Shown: positions 42,348 to 51,710, counted from the first letter of the stretch. The stretch: DNA of 64,000 bases from Pandoraea vervacti (GCF_000934605.2 NZ_CP010897.2:4526001-4590000), one strand, 5' to 3'. Made by a program: numbers and translations. Notes: generated by a model not told the origin, from the sequence alone.

Positions 42348-43429
42348 TGACCGACACGAACGATACCCTCGAGAATTTCCGCGCCGTCATCGAACAGGCC
42401 ACCGCGCGTCGTGCGCCGCTCCAGCTTCGCGGGGGCGGCACCAAGGCATGGTATGGACAGCAACGCGTGGGCGACGTGCTCGATACGCGCGCTTACCGCG
42501 GCATCGTCGCCTACGATCCGGCCGAACTCGTCATTACCGCGCGTTGCGGCACCCCGCTGGCCGACATCGAAACCGCCCTTGCCGAGCGCAACCAATTACT
42601 GCCGTTCGAGCCGCCCTATTTCGGACCCGGGGCCACCCTTGGCGGCGCCGTGGCGGCGGGCCTGGCCGGGCCGCGTCGCAGCGCGGTCGGCTCGGTGCGC
42701 GACTTCGTGCTGGGCGCGAAACTCATGGACGGTCGCGGGCACGTGCTGAACTTCGGCGGTCAGGTGATGAAGAACGTCGCCGGTTACGATGTCTCCCGTA
42801 TGCTCGCCGGCTCGCTCGGCACGCTGGGTCTCATTCTGGAGGTGTCGCTCAAAGTGCTGCCGCAGCCCTTCGCCGAGCTCACCCTGCAATTCGAGATGAA
42901 CGCCATCGATGCGGTGCGCAAGCTCAACGAATGGGGTGGGCAGCCATTGCCGATTACGGGCAGTGCGTGGCGCAGCGACTTGCTGGTGATTCGTCTGGCG
43001 GGCGCGTCGGCAGCGATCAAGGCGGCCCGCGTGAAGATGGGCGGCGAACTGGTCGATGCCATTCACGCGGCCAAGTTCTGGCATGCGATCCGCGAGCAGA
43101 CCGACAACTTCTTTGCCGACGCGGGACCGGGGCAGGCGTTGTGGCGTCTGGCGGTGCCGTCCACGGCCGAACCGCATCGACTGCCGGGCAAGCAACTCAT
43201 CGAATGGGGCGGCGCACAGCGCTGGTGGATTACCGATGCGGATGCGCAGATCGTGCGCTCCGCAGCGCGCCAGGACGGTGGCCACGCCACGTTGTTCCGC
43301 TACGGCGAGCCGGGCGTGAGCGTCTTCACGCCGCTGCCCGCGCCGGTCATGCGCATCCATCGGAATCTGAAGTCGGTGTTCGATCCCGCCGGCATTTTCA
43401 ATCCGGGACGGATGTATCCGGAGTTCTGA
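42347..43429 (+). CDS. glcE: Glycolate oxidase subunit GlcE
   Basis: 360 residues. It is an FAD-binding PCMH subunit of glycolate oxidase, shorter than GlcD. Motifs are PLQLRGGGTKAWYG, GGAVAAGLAGPRR, VMKNVAGYDVSRMLAGSLGTLGLI, and an MRIHRNLKSVFDPAGIFNPGRMYPEF end. Its ATG overlaps the channel stop (TGATG). It is the last gene before the convergent MocR regulator, 50 bases away. The iron-sulfur subunit glcF, which usually follows glcE, is missing here. Confidence 0.93.
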   Translation: MTDTNDTLENFRAVIEQATARRAPLQLRGGGTKAWYGQQRVGDVLDTRAYRGIVAYDPAELVITARCGTPLADIETALAERNQLLPFEPPYFGPGATLGGAVAAGLAGPRRSAVGSVRDFVLGAKLMDGRGHVLNFGGQVMKNVAGYDVSRMLAGSLGTLGLILEVSLKVLPQPFAELTLQFEMNAIDAVRKLNEWGGQPLPITGSAWRSDLLVIRLAGASAAIKAARVKMGGELVDAIHAAKFWHAIREQTDNFFADAGPGQALWRLAVPSTAEPHRLPGKQLIEWGGAQRWWITDADAQIVRSAARQDGGHATLFRYGEPGVSVFTPLPAPVMRIHRNLKSVFDPAGIFNPGRMYPEF

Positions 43430-43479
43430 GCGCGCCCGTCTTCGAATCAAGCCTCACGTAGCCGGCGCGCGACCTGCCC

Positions 43480-45072
43480 TCAACCGTGGGCCTCCAGCAG
43501 GCGGATGACTTCGGTCGCAAGCGTGCGCACCGCCTTGTCGACCTCGCGCGTGAACGGTTGCCCGCCGTTGATGCGCAGGAAATTGTCGTAGCGCGCCGAG
43601 TTGGAAAACAGGCTACCCGGCGCGACGCGGATACCTTTGGCCAGCGCCGCGTCGAACAAGCGCTCGGAACTCACGCCGCCCGGCATCTCCACCCACAGGC
43701 TCAATCCGCCGGCCGGTTGCGTCAGACGCGTGCCTGCCGGGAAGTACGTGGCGATCGCCTCGGCCATTGCCGCACGGTGCTCCCGCAACTGCGTGCGCAA
43801 GTGGCGCAAGTGCCGGTCGAAGCGAGGCGAGTCCATGAACTCGCCCATCGCAATCTGCGCCAGGGCTTCGTTCGGGCGCGTTTGCGCGTACTTGAGCATC
43901 TCGACGCGCCACTGCCACTTGCCCCCGGCAATCCAGCCCAGCCGCATACCCGGCGCGAGCGTCTTGTGCAGCGACGCACAGTGGATCACGTTGCCCGTTG
44001 TGTCCCATGACCGGATGGCGGCGGGAATGTTGCCGTCGTCGCCCAGCGCGGAGTAGGTGTCGTCCTCGATGATCGCGATGCCGCGCGACTCCGCCCACTT
44101 CACGAGCTGCGCCTTGTGCGCATCCGGCATCACCGAGCCGAGCGGATTCTGGAAATGCGGCACCACGATCACCGCCTTGATGTTTTCGTAGGTCTGGCTG
44201 GCGAGTTCCAGCGCGTCGAGCGAGATACCGGTTTGCGGACTCGTCGGGATCTCGAGCGCGCGAATCCCCATGCTCTCCAACGTCTGCAGCAGCGCGTAAT
44301 ACGTCGGCGATTCGACGGCGACCACGTCGCCCGAACCCGCCACGGCCCGTAGCGCGAGGTTGATCGCCTCGATGCAACCGTGCGTGACGACAATCTCTTC
44401 CGGATTGATATTCATGCGCGCTTCGAGCGCGCGCCGCGCGATCGCGGCGCGAAAACGGGCGTCGCCCCCGCCCGGCGGCGGTGTGCCGTAGAGCAACGGG
44501 TTGTCGCGCAGCGCACGAATCGTGGCCTGACGCAGTTCGTTGACCGGATAGAACGACGGCGAACCATGCGCGACCGCCAGGTTGACTTTGACGTCCGCCT
44601 GAAGGCCTCTGGCAAGAATGGACGACACGCGCTGGTTGATGCCCACGTACTGCATCAGGTCGGGCACCCATGGACGTGGCTCGGCCACGGGCACGAGGCT
44701 CGCCCGCGCCGGCGTACGCACGAAGTACCCCGAACGCGGGCGCGCTTCGAGCAATCCCTGCGCTTCAAGGTGACGGCACGTCTGCAACGCCGTCGACAAG
44801 CTGACCTGGTGCCGCTCCATGAGCGCCCGCACGCTGGGCATGCGGGCGCCGGGTTCGAGCGTGCCGGCTTCGATGGCGTGGCGGTAGTGGTCCGCCAGTT
44901 GGCGGTAGAGCGGCGTGCGCTCCTCGGCCACGGCAGGCGCCGGTGCACGCGCCGATGCGGACTGATGCGTGGGCGGCGTGGGCGACGTCAGGTGCGTCGA
45001 AGGCATGGAGGGTGTCCGGTCAGCGACCAGGGGTTCGGGATTAACGGCGTCCATGCGCAGATGATCGGCCAT
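43480..45072 (-). CDS. MocR-type GntR regulator with aminotransferase domain
   Basis: 530 residues. The N-terminal winged helix (about 55-125: LYRQLADHYRHAIEAGTLEPGARMPSVRALMERHQVSLSTALQTC) is GntR-like, and residues about 150-530 are a fold-type I aminotransferase domain with the PLP lysine in ASLHKTLAPGMRLGW. MocR proteins bind PLP or amino-acid adducts as effectors. I started at MADHLRMDAV (45072) because the upstream Met comes from a non-ATG codon. Its target is unknown; the divergent DUF2917-type gene and its own promoter are candidates, as repeats in the intergenic region suggest. Confidence 0.9.
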   Translation of the reverse strand: MADHLRMDAVNPEPLVADRTPSMPSTHLTSPTPPTHQSASARAPAPAVAEERTPLYRQLADHYRHAIEAGTLEPGARMPSVRALMERHQVSLSTALQTCRHLEAQGLLEARPRSGYFVRTPARASLVPVAEPRPWVPDLMQYVGINQRVSSILARGLQADVKVNLAVAHGSPSFYPVNELRQATIRALRDNPLLYGTPPPGGGDARFRAAIARRALEARMNINPEEIVVTHGCIEAINLALRAVAGSGDVVAVESPTYYALLQTLESMGIRALEIPTSPQTGISLDALELASQTYENIKAVIVVPHFQNPLGSVMPDAHKAQLVKWAESRGIAIIEDDTYSALGDDGNIPAAIRSWDTTGNVIHCASLHKTLAPGMRLGWIAGGKWQWRVEMLKYAQTRPNEALAQIAMGEFMDSPRFDRHLRHLRTQLREHRAAMAEAIATYFPAGTRLTQPAGGLSLWVEMPGGVSSERLFDAALAKGIRVAPGSLFSNSARYDNFLRINGGQPFTREVDKAVRTLATEVIRLLEAHG

Positions 45073-45084
45073 TGCGCGCAACCA

Positions 45085-45143
45085 TAACAGATACAGATTT
45101 GAGGATTTGGCATCGTAACAGAACGCCCTGCGCTCATCTGTTA
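45085..45143. promoter_or_regulatory. TAACAGA repeats, candidate MocR operator
   Basis: TAACAGA occurs at 45085-45091 and 45116-45122 (31 bp apart, three helical turns), and its reverse TCTGTTA at 45137-45143, within the 158-bp gap before the regulator. MocR proteins often bind direct repeats. Assignment is inference. Confidence 0.4.
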
Positions 45144-45230
45144 CGGGCCAAACCGCGTGACTGTGTGCCTACCGGGGCGCCCAGGCCGTCGATACGCTGT
45201 CGTCATCTGTTCAACGCCCCGGAGTCCGTC

Positions 45231-45608
45231 ATGGCAACGCCCCTCGCCCCCGTTTTCCCTACCCAGTCCACCGACCTCACGCTCATGCGCGGGCAGTCGT
45301 TCCACGGGTACGTGAGCCGTGGCACGGTGCTTCACGTGGGGACGGGCCGTGCGGTGCTCACGCCCGCCTCGCACTGGCTGTCGGAGAGTGTCTGGCGCAC
45401 TACCGTGCCGCTCACGGCAGGACAGGTTCACGTGGTGCAGACATCCGGCTGGATGACGCTGACGAGCGAGACCGGCGCACGCATCGTGTGGCGGGAAAAC
45501 ACCGGCATGCCGAGCGTGCCGGTCCGATCGCCCGCACAGGCGTCCGCTCACACGCTGGCCGGCTTCGTTCGGCCGTTGCGCATGCTGCGTCGGCGTTTCG
45601 GCCTTTGA
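45231..45608 (+). CDS. DUF2917-like protein
   Basis: 125 residues. A small soluble protein with no signal peptide. The central segment (LMRGQSFHGYVSRGTVLHVGTGRAVLTP, then ESVWRTTVPLTAGQVHVVQTSGWMTLTSETGARIVW) resembles DUF2917 proteins, often found beside MocR or GntR regulators. GGAG lies six bases before the ATG. The C-terminus is basic (PLRMLRRRF). Function is unknown; its divergent position suggests control by the MocR regulator. Confidence 0.7.
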   Translation: MATPLAPVFPTQSTDLTLMRGQSFHGYVSRGTVLHVGTGRAVLTPASHWLSESVWRTTVPLTAGQVHVVQTSGWMTLTSETGARIVWRENTGMPSVPVRSPAQASAHTLAGFVRPLRMLRRRFGL

Positions 45609-45610
45609 CG

Positions 45611-46108
45611 TTATCGGGGCAGCAGTTTCTCGATATCCGCCCGAATCGCCTCGGGCTTCTCGGTCGGTGCATACCGCGCCACCACGTTGCCCGAAGCGTC
45701 AACCAGAAACTTGGTGAAGTTCCACTTGATCGCCTTCGTACCGAGCACGCCGCGCTTCTCCTGCGTGAGATAAGCGTAGAGCGGCGCGGCGTCCGGGCCC
45801 TTGACGTCGATCTTGGCAAACATCGGAAACGTGACGTGAAAACGCAAGTCGCAAAAGCTGCGGATGGCCTGCGCGTCTCCCGGCTCCTGTTTGCCGAACT
45901 GATTGCACGGAAACGCGAGCACTTCGAAGCCCCGTGGGCCCAGTTGCTCGTAAAGCGTCTGTAAACCGGCATACTGAGGCGTGAATCCGCATTCGCTCGC
46001 CGTGTTGACGATCAGCAGTACCTTGCCACGGTACTGCGACAGGCTGACGGATTCGCCGGCCAGCGTCTGGACTGAAAAATCGTAAACGCGCTGCGAACCT
46101 GCGCTCAT
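45611..46108 (-). CDS. Glutathione peroxidase
   Basis: 165 residues. It reduces peroxides with thiols (often thioredoxin in bacteria). The peroxidatic residue is Cys40 (NTASECGFTPQY, TGC codon, not selenocysteine); Gln70 (FPCNQFGKQEPG) and Trp129-Asn130 (KWNFTKF) complete the tetrad. I started at MSAGSQRVYDF, with a GGAG-type site upstream; the longer ORF has no support. It is convergent with the DUF2917-like gene (3 bp gap). Confidence 0.94.
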   Translation of the reverse strand: MSAGSQRVYDFSVQTLAGESVSLSQYRGKVLLIVNTASECGFTPQYAGLQTLYEQLGPRGFEVLAFPCNQFGKQEPGDAQAIRSFCDLRFHVTFPMFAKIDVKGPDAAPLYAYLTQEKRGVLGTKAIKWNFTKFLVDASGNVVARYAPTEKPEAIRADIEKLLPR

Positions 46109-46305
46109 CTCCGGCTCCCTGTTGGTGTTGGCACCGCGAAGTCTGCCACAACCGATGCTCGTCGACGCGCTCGACATGCGGGTAGCACCTTCCTTTTTTC
46201 CCGGGTAGCACCTCCGGCGCGAGCGCGGCTATAATCGTTGCCCAACGCGCCTGAACCGGCGCCAAATACCGCAGCCCCCCAGTCTGAATCTGCCGAACCC
46301 GTTCT

Positions 46306-47019
46306 ATGTCGACTATTGCAGCAAACCTCGACGACGTCCTTTCCCGGATTTCACGCGCAACTGCCGACGCTGGGCGACCGGCCGGTAGCGTGCGCCTGCT
46401 CGCCGTGTCGAAAACGTTCGGCGTGCAGGCCGTTCGCGACGCCGTCGCGGCTGGCCAACGGGCATTCGGCGAGAATTACGTTCAGGAAGCCCTCGACAAG
46501 ATTGCCGCCCTGGCCGGCGAGACGCCTGGCGCTCAGCCCCTGGAGTGGCATTTCATCGGGCCGCTGCAAAGTAACAAGACGCGGGCCGTTGCAGAGCATT
46601 TCGACTGGGTGCACTCTGTCGATCGCCTGAAGATCGCGCAGCGGCTGAGCGCCCAGCGTCCGACGGACATGCCGCCGTTGCAGGTGTGCCTGCAGGTCAA
46701 CATCAGCGGCGAAGCGAGCAAGAGCGGCGTGACGCCCGAGGAAGTCCCTGCTGTGGCCCGTGCCATCGCGGCGCTGCCGAATCTGGCGCTGCGCGGGTTG
46801 ATGGCGATTCCCGAACCGGAAGACGACCCGGCGCGTCAGCGCGCCCCTTTCAGGGCGGTTCGCGTGTTGTTCGACACGCTGCGCGCCGAGGGCCTGATGC
46901 TCGATACGCTTTCGATGGGCATGTCCGGGGATCTGGAGGCGGCCGTGGCCGAGGGTGCGACAATGGTGCGCATCGGCACCGCCATTTTCGGCGCACGCGA
47001 TTACGGCTCCCGGGCCTGA
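46306..47019 (+). CDS. PLP homeostasis protein, YggS family
   Basis: 237 residues. A fold-type III PLP-binding protein with the PLP lysine in RLLAVSKTFG, then GENYVQEALDKI, WHFIGPLQSNKTRAV, LQVNISGEASKSG and the C-terminal LSMGMSGDLEAAVAEGATMVRIGTAIFG. YggS-type proteins control free PLP and affect amino acid metabolism. It is co-directional with proC (gap 134 bases), the very common yggS-proC pairing. Confidence 0.94.
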   Translation: MSTIAANLDDVLSRISRATADAGRPAGSVRLLAVSKTFGVQAVRDAVAAGQRAFGENYVQEALDKIAALAGETPGAQPLEWHFIGPLQSNKTRAVAEHFDWVHSVDRLKIAQRLSAQRPTDMPPLQVCLQVNISGEASKSGVTPEEVPAVARAIAALPNLALRGLMAIPEPEDDPARQRAPFRAVRVLFDTLRAEGLMLDTLSMGMSGDLEAAVAEGATMVRIGTAIFGARDYGSRA

Positions 47020-47153
47020 TCGCAACGTGCCGCAGGCGGCGGGCGCACCAGCAGCACATCGGCAGCGCATCGTCGGCACGCGCCGCCGCCAGCACTTGCA
47101 TGCAGCAGCAACAGAGTCACGAGTAACGACATACGCAACGCAAAAGGATGGTT

Positions 47154-47966
47154 ATGAGAATTGCATTCATCGGCGGCGGCAACATGGCCAACGCCTTGAT
47201 CGGCGGACTCGTCAAGCGCGGCACGGCCCCGCGCGACATTCTCGCCATCGACGTCAACGAATCGACGCGCGAAGGTCTCGTCAGGCAACACAACATCGAG
47301 ACCGCCAGCGCCCCCAATGACCGGCTGCGTGATTACGACACGCTCGTGCTCGCCGTCAAACCCCAGGTCCTCAAGGATGTCGCGCAAGCCCTCCAGCCGC
47401 ATCTGAACGGCCAACTGGTCATCAGCATCGCCGCAGGAATTCGCGCCTCCGATCTGGCGCGCTGGCTCGGTGGCCACAACCAGATCGTGCGCTGCATGCC
47501 GAATACGCCCGCTTTGATCGGCAAGGGCATCACCGGTCTGATCGCGCTCTCGGGCGTGGATTCCGACCAGCGCAAGCGTGCCGAAAACGTGCTGAGCGCC
47601 GCCGGCGAGATCGTCTGGGTCGAGAAGGAAAGCCAGCTCGATGCCGTGACGGCGATTTCGGGCAGCGGGCCCGCCTACGTCTTCTACTTCATCGAGGCAT
47701 TGGAACAAGCGGCGCAGGAACTGGGTTTCACGCCCGAGCAGGGACGCCAGCTTGCCATCGCCACGTTTACCGGCGCTTCGCAACTCGCGGCAGACTCGAC
47801 CGAACCCGCCAGCGTGTTGCGTGACCGGGTGACGTCCAAGGGCGGCACGACCTTCGCGGCCATCTCGTCATTCGAAAAGGATGCGATCAAGGACGCGATC
47901 GTACGCGGCGTGAAGGCTGCCAACAGCCGCGCCAAGGAACTCGGCGACGAACTGGGTGACGCCTGA
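47154..47966 (+). CDS. proC: Pyrroline-5-carboxylate reductase
   Basis: 270 residues. ProC reduces 1-pyrroline-5-carboxylate to proline with NAD(P)H. The Rossmann start is IAFIGGGNMANALIGG; later are VRCMPNTPALIGKGITGL, AISGSGPAYVFYFIEAL and VTSKGGTTFAAI. I preferred ATG 47154, with AAAAGG six to seven bases upstream, over ATG 47148. Paired with yggS, it probably ends that transcript. Confidence 0.95.
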   Translation: MRIAFIGGGNMANALIGGLVKRGTAPRDILAIDVNESTREGLVRQHNIETASAPNDRLRDYDTLVLAVKPQVLKDVAQALQPHLNGQLVISIAAGIRASDLARWLGGHNQIVRCMPNTPALIGKGITGLIALSGVDSDQRKRAENVLSAAGEIVWVEKESQLDAVTAISGSGPAYVFYFIEALEQAAQELGFTPEQGRQLAIATFTGASQLAADSTEPASVLRDRVTSKGGTTFAAISSFEKDAIKDAIVRGVKAANSRAKELGDELGDA

Positions 47967-48565
47967 TCGCCCTCGGGCAGCATTTCGTATCGTCCTCTGG
48001 GCAATCGCTCGATTGCCCATCGTTCGCGGCAACGGCATGCCCGCGATCATGCCGGCCCCGCCTGCGCGGGTCCGGCGTGAGCCATTCTCACAAGTCGTCG
48101 ACGCTCACCAACGACTACGCTGTCCGAGTCCCAACGACGTGACAGAAGACCGATGCGTAACGTTCGACAGACGCCTGTTGGCGACGCCACGACGTCCCAA
48201 CGCCGGGATTTTCTCGCCAGGGCCACCGGCCTGTGCGTCGCGCTGGGGGCTCCCCCGCTCACGCAGGCAAGCACGACGACATCGCCCGCCGCCTCGGCGT
48301 CGCCCGGGCCCCGATCCGTCGAGTTCGATATCGATACGTCGGTACGCTCGCCGAATCAGGAATGCCGCATCCGCACACTCGTGCTGCATTACACCGAAGT
48401 CTCGCTAGCCGAATCGCTCCAGATCCTGACGAATGTCGCGCGGAGCGTCAGCGCGCATTACCTCGTGCCGGATACGCCCCGCAGCGACGGACACTTCCAT
48501 GTCTACCAACTCGTGCCCGAAACGCAACTGGCGCACCACGCCGGCGTGAGCGCATGGCAGGGTGA

Positions 48566-48573
48566 GCGAATGT
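48566..48573. repeat. Left IS66 target-site duplication
   Basis: GCGAATGT, repeated exactly at 51146-51153 on the other side of the element. Eight bp is the IS66-family duplication length. Confidence 0.95.
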
Positions 48574-48642
48574 GTAAAGGCTCGAGGAGTACCGTCTTGA
48601 TGCGAGGAGAGTATGTGGGTACTTTTGCGTCCACCAAATGAA

Positions 48643-49101
48643 ATGGTGGGCACAAAAGTGGACAAGGTTTTGAGTGTGGCTGTGGAAGCGGTACCTTACC
48701 GACGAGCGAATTTCCCAATGGAGTTCAAGCGCGCGACGGTCGAGGCAACGTTAAGGCCAGGTGCGTCGGTTGCTTTGACAGCGCGCAAGGCAGGCATCAA
48801 CGCCAACTTGTTATTCAAATGGCGCCGGCATTATCTGGCTGGCGCTTACGGTGATGTCACACCTGAGCTTGTTACTCGCCAGAGTTCCGCGGCTTCGGTG
48901 ACCGAGTTTGTTCCCGTGACGATCACGAAGGCTCTCGTTGGCATCGCCACGCCGACGGCAGACCAAGCAGTCCCGACCTCACGATGTTCATCGAGGCACG
49001 AGGGGAAGATCGAGTTGGTGATGCGTGGCGGCACAATGCGCTTCGATGGTCCGCTGAGTTTGGAGTTACTGCGCGAGTTGATTTCGGAGCTACGCACATG
49101 A
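48643..49101 (+). CDS. tnpA: IS66 accessory protein TnpA
   Basis: About 152 residues. It has the IS66 Orf1-type HTH pattern (FKRATVEATLRPGASVALTARKAGINANLLFKWRRHYL), probably DNA binding. The start is uncertain: ATG 48643, or ATG 48718 for a shorter protein. Its stop overlaps tnpB's ATG (ATGA), a typical coupling. Confidence 0.85.
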   Translation: MVGTKVDKVLSVAVEAVPYRRANFPMEFKRATVEATLRPGASVALTARKAGINANLLFKWRRHYLAGAYGDVTPELVTRQSSAASVTEFVPVTITKALVGIATPTADQAVPTSRCSSRHEGKIELVMRGGTMRFDGPLSLELLRELISELRT

Positions 49102-49445
49102 TCGGGTTGCCCTCGAACACGCGTGTGTGGATCGCCGCTGGCGTGACAGATATGCGCTGCGGCTTCAATGGTTTAGCTGCCAAGGTCGAGTCGGTGCTGC
49201 ATAAGGATCCGTTCTCGGGGCACATCTTCCTGTTTCGTGGTCGTCGTGGTGATTTGCTCAAAGCGCTGTGCTGGAGCGATGGCGGATTGTGCTTGCTGGC
49301 CAAGCGGCTGGAGAAAGGTCGCTTCGCGTGGCCACGGGCCGATGGTGGTGTCGTGGCACTCACCACTGCGCAGCTCTCACTCTTGCTTGAAGGGTTCGAT
49401 TGGCGCGAGCCCATCGACGCGGCTCGCCCACGCAGTGCGAGATAA
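49098..49445 (+). CDS. tnpB: IS66 accessory protein TnpB (Orf2)
   Basis: 115 residues. The sequence begins LPSNTRVWIAAGVTDMRCGFNGLAAKVE and has FRGRRGDLLKALCW, the standard IS66 Orf2 blocks. It is required for transposition in IS66 relatives, but its exact role is not settled. ATG overlaps the tnpA stop. Confidence 0.93.
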   Translation: MIGLPSNTRVWIAAGVTDMRCGFNGLAAKVESVLHKDPFSGHIFLFRGRRGDLLKALCWSDGGLCLLAKRLEKGRFAWPRADGGVVALTTAQLSLLLEGFDWREPIDAARPRSAR

Positions 49446-49503
49446 CGTATTTTTTGGGAGATATCCGATAGGCAGCGGGCGCACTGGACGATAGGCTTAC
49501 GTC

Positions 49504-51090
49504 ATGAGCTTCTCCCGCGCCAATCTGCCTGACGACATCGATGCCCTCAAGGCGTTGGTGTTGGCTAGCCAGCAGGTTTTGCACGAGCGCGAAATACAGC
49601 TCGCCGCGCTGCAAACGCGCCTCACATCGCGCGAGCAAGAGATTGCGCATTTGAAGCTGCTCATCGACAAGCTCAAGCGCATGCAGTTTGGACGAAAATC
49701 CGAGAAGCTCGCACGCCAGATCGAACAACTCGAGCTGCGTCTGGAGGACTTGCAAGCCGCCGAAGGTGCCACCGAGGCTGCCACGCCGATTAAGTCCCAA
49801 GTAAAAGTCCGATCCGAGCGCCAGGCGCTGCCAGAACACCTTGCGCGTGAAGAGCGCGTCTACCTACCCGAGGCCGAAGATTGCCCGGCCTGTGGCGGCA
49901 AACTCAAGCCGCTGGGAGAAGACGTCTCGGAGCAGCTCGAATACGTGCGAGCGCACTTCCGTGTGATTCGCCACCGCCGCCCCAAGCTCGCTTGTGCGTG
50001 CTGCGACACGATTGTGCAGCAGCCGGCACCGAGTCGCCCGATTGAGCGTGGCGTGGCTGGCCCCCATCTGCTCGCGCACATCATTACCAGCAAATTCCTC
50101 GATCACCAACCGCTGTACCGCCAGCAGGCGATCTATGCCCGTGACGGTGTGGAACTCGAGGCCGGGCAGATGGGGCATTGGCTGGGGCGCGTGAGCTGGT
50201 TGTTAAATCCGCTGGTGGATGCTGTGCGTGCCTACGCGCTGGGCGGCACCAAGGTCCACGGCGATGACACACCATTGCCGGTGTTAGAGCCCGGGCGAGG
50301 TAGCACCAAGACTGGACGGCTCTGGGTGTACGTGCGTGATGACCGGCCGTGCGGCTCCCATGAGGCACCTGCCGTTTGGTTTGCTTACACGCCTGATCGA
50401 CGGGGCGAGCACCCACAGCGACATCTGGCAAGCTTTAACGGGGTGCTGCAAGCCGATGCGTTTGCCGGTTACGCGCCACTTTATGAAAACGACAGCATCC
50501 GCGAAGCGGCGTGCATGGCGCACGCGCGACGCAAGATCTACGACCTGCATGCGGTACGCCCCAACGCCATTACAGAAGAAGCTCTGCACCGCATCGGCGA
50601 GCTATATCGCATAGAAGCCGAAATCCGGGGCAAACCACCGGACGAGCGACGGCAAGTGCGACAGGCACAGGCTGTACCTCGGCTCGAAGCGTTACGGCAG
50701 TGGTACGAATCAGTGCTGCCAACACTCTCTGCGAAGTCCGACACCACCCGCGCGATTCAGTACTCCCTGAACCGCTGGCCCGCGCTCGCCTATTACTGCG
50801 AGGACGGGCAGGCGGAGATCGATAACCTGATTGCCGAGCGTGCGCTGCGCGGCGTGGCGATTGGCCGCCGCAATTATCTGTTTGCCGGCGCCGACTCGGG
50901 CGGTGAGCGTGCTGCGGCGATGTACAGCCTGATCGGCACGGCACGCTTGAACGGCATCAACCCCGAAGCCTACCTCGCCTACGTGCTCGAGCGCATCGCC
51001 GATCACCCGGTCAATCGGATCGACGAGTTGCTGCCATGGAACGTGGCGCAGCAACTGCCTGACATCGCCAAGATCGAACCCATTCGCTAA
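49504..51090 (+). CDS. tnpC: IS66 transposase TnpC
   Basis: 528 residues. A coiled-coil/leucine-rich N-terminus (LREREIQLAAL-type) precedes two zinc-binding pairs (CPACGGKL and CACCD) and the DDE-type domain with KVHGDDTPLPVL, ADAFAGYAPLYE, and DNLIAERALRGVAIGRRNYLF near the end. No frameshift or stop was seen. It is the catalytic protein of the element. Confidence 0.94.
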   Translation: MSFSRANLPDDIDALKALVLASQQVLHEREIQLAALQTRLTSREQEIAHLKLLIDKLKRMQFGRKSEKLARQIEQLELRLEDLQAAEGATEAATPIKSQVKVRSERQALPEHLAREERVYLPEAEDCPACGGKLKPLGEDVSEQLEYVRAHFRVIRHRRPKLACACCDTIVQQPAPSRPIERGVAGPHLLAHIITSKFLDHQPLYRQQAIYARDGVELEAGQMGHWLGRVSWLLNPLVDAVRAYALGGTKVHGDDTPLPVLEPGRGSTKTGRLWVYVRDDRPCGSHEAPAVWFAYTPDRRGEHPQRHLASFNGVLQADAFAGYAPLYENDSIREAACMAHARRKIYDLHAVRPNAITEEALHRIGELYRIEAEIRGKPPDERRQVRQAQAVPRLEALRQWYESVLPTLSAKSDTTRAIQYSLNRWPALAYYCEDGQAEIDNLIAERALRGVAIGRRNYLFAGADSGGERAAAMYSLIGTARLNGINPEAYLAYVLERIADHPVNRIDELLPWNVAQQLPDIAKIEPIR

Positions 51091-51710
51091 CCGCCATTTA
51101 CCGCCGCGTCAACAACCCGATCTACGGTACACATCGAGCGCTTACGCGAATGTTGAATGCCTCGTCGATAGGTATCTCGATCGTCAATCCCGGGTTCGAA
51201 CCGACCGACAAGGAACGGCCCTTGGCGGGACGGCGATGGCACGCGTACCCGTACGCGCAGATCGACGTCGTATGCCAGTTGGCCACCGCCATCGTGCAGC
51301 GCCATCGCATCGCGTCGACGCGCGTGGTCGGTCACGCCGACATCGCCCCGGGACGCAAGGTCGATCCCGGGCCACATTTTCCGTGGAAGCGCCTCTACGA
51401 GCGCGGACTGGGTGCGTGGCCGAATGAGGCGACGGTCGCGTGCTTTGCCGAGAACGCGCCGTACCGTGGCGACATCGCGGCACTGCAGGCGAAACTGCTC
51501 GCTTATGGCTACGACACACCGCAATCCGGCGAGTTGGATGACGCGACGCGGCATGTCGTCCAGTCGTTCCAAATGCACTTTTGCCCGACGCATCGGTACG
51601 ACGGTGTACCCGATGTCCTCACGGTTGCCGTACTCGACGCCTTGCTGGAGAAATACTTCGGCGCACAACGCCCGGCCTGTTAGCCCATGGACGCTTGCGC
51701 ATGCGCAACA

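Larger units (their letters stand above)
48574..51145 (+). mobile_element. IS66-family insertion sequence (2572 bp)
   Basis: Ends with related inverted repeats: GTAAAGGCTCGAGGAGTACC on the left, and GTAAGCGCTCGATGTGTACC read inward from the right. Exact 8-bp target duplication GCGAATGT. It contains the standard three IS66 genes tnpA, tnpB and tnpC in order, apparently intact. It interrupts the amidase gene in the sense direction. Confidence 0.95.
48153..51683 (+). pseudogene. N-acetylmuramoyl-L-alanine amidase (AmiD/AmpD type), split by IS66
   Basis: The 5' part (48153-48573) and 3' part (51154-51683) form one 316-residue frame when the IS66 element and one 8-bp duplicate are removed. The N-terminus has a twin-arginine-like signal (SQRRDFLARATG). 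The first zinc-ligand motif is TLVLHYTEVS. The second, VVGHADIAPGRKVDPGPHFPW, lies in the 3' part. The C-terminus is a peptidoglycan-binding domain (DIAALQAKLLAYGYDT). The enzyme would cleave anhydro-muropeptides or peptidoglycan cross-bridges in the envelope. As it stands the gene cannot make a complete amidase. Confidence 0.93.

Noticed and set aside
45709..46108. Selenocysteine at the glutathione peroxidase active site
   Set aside because: The codon is TGC (Cys), not TGA, and the frame reads through normally.
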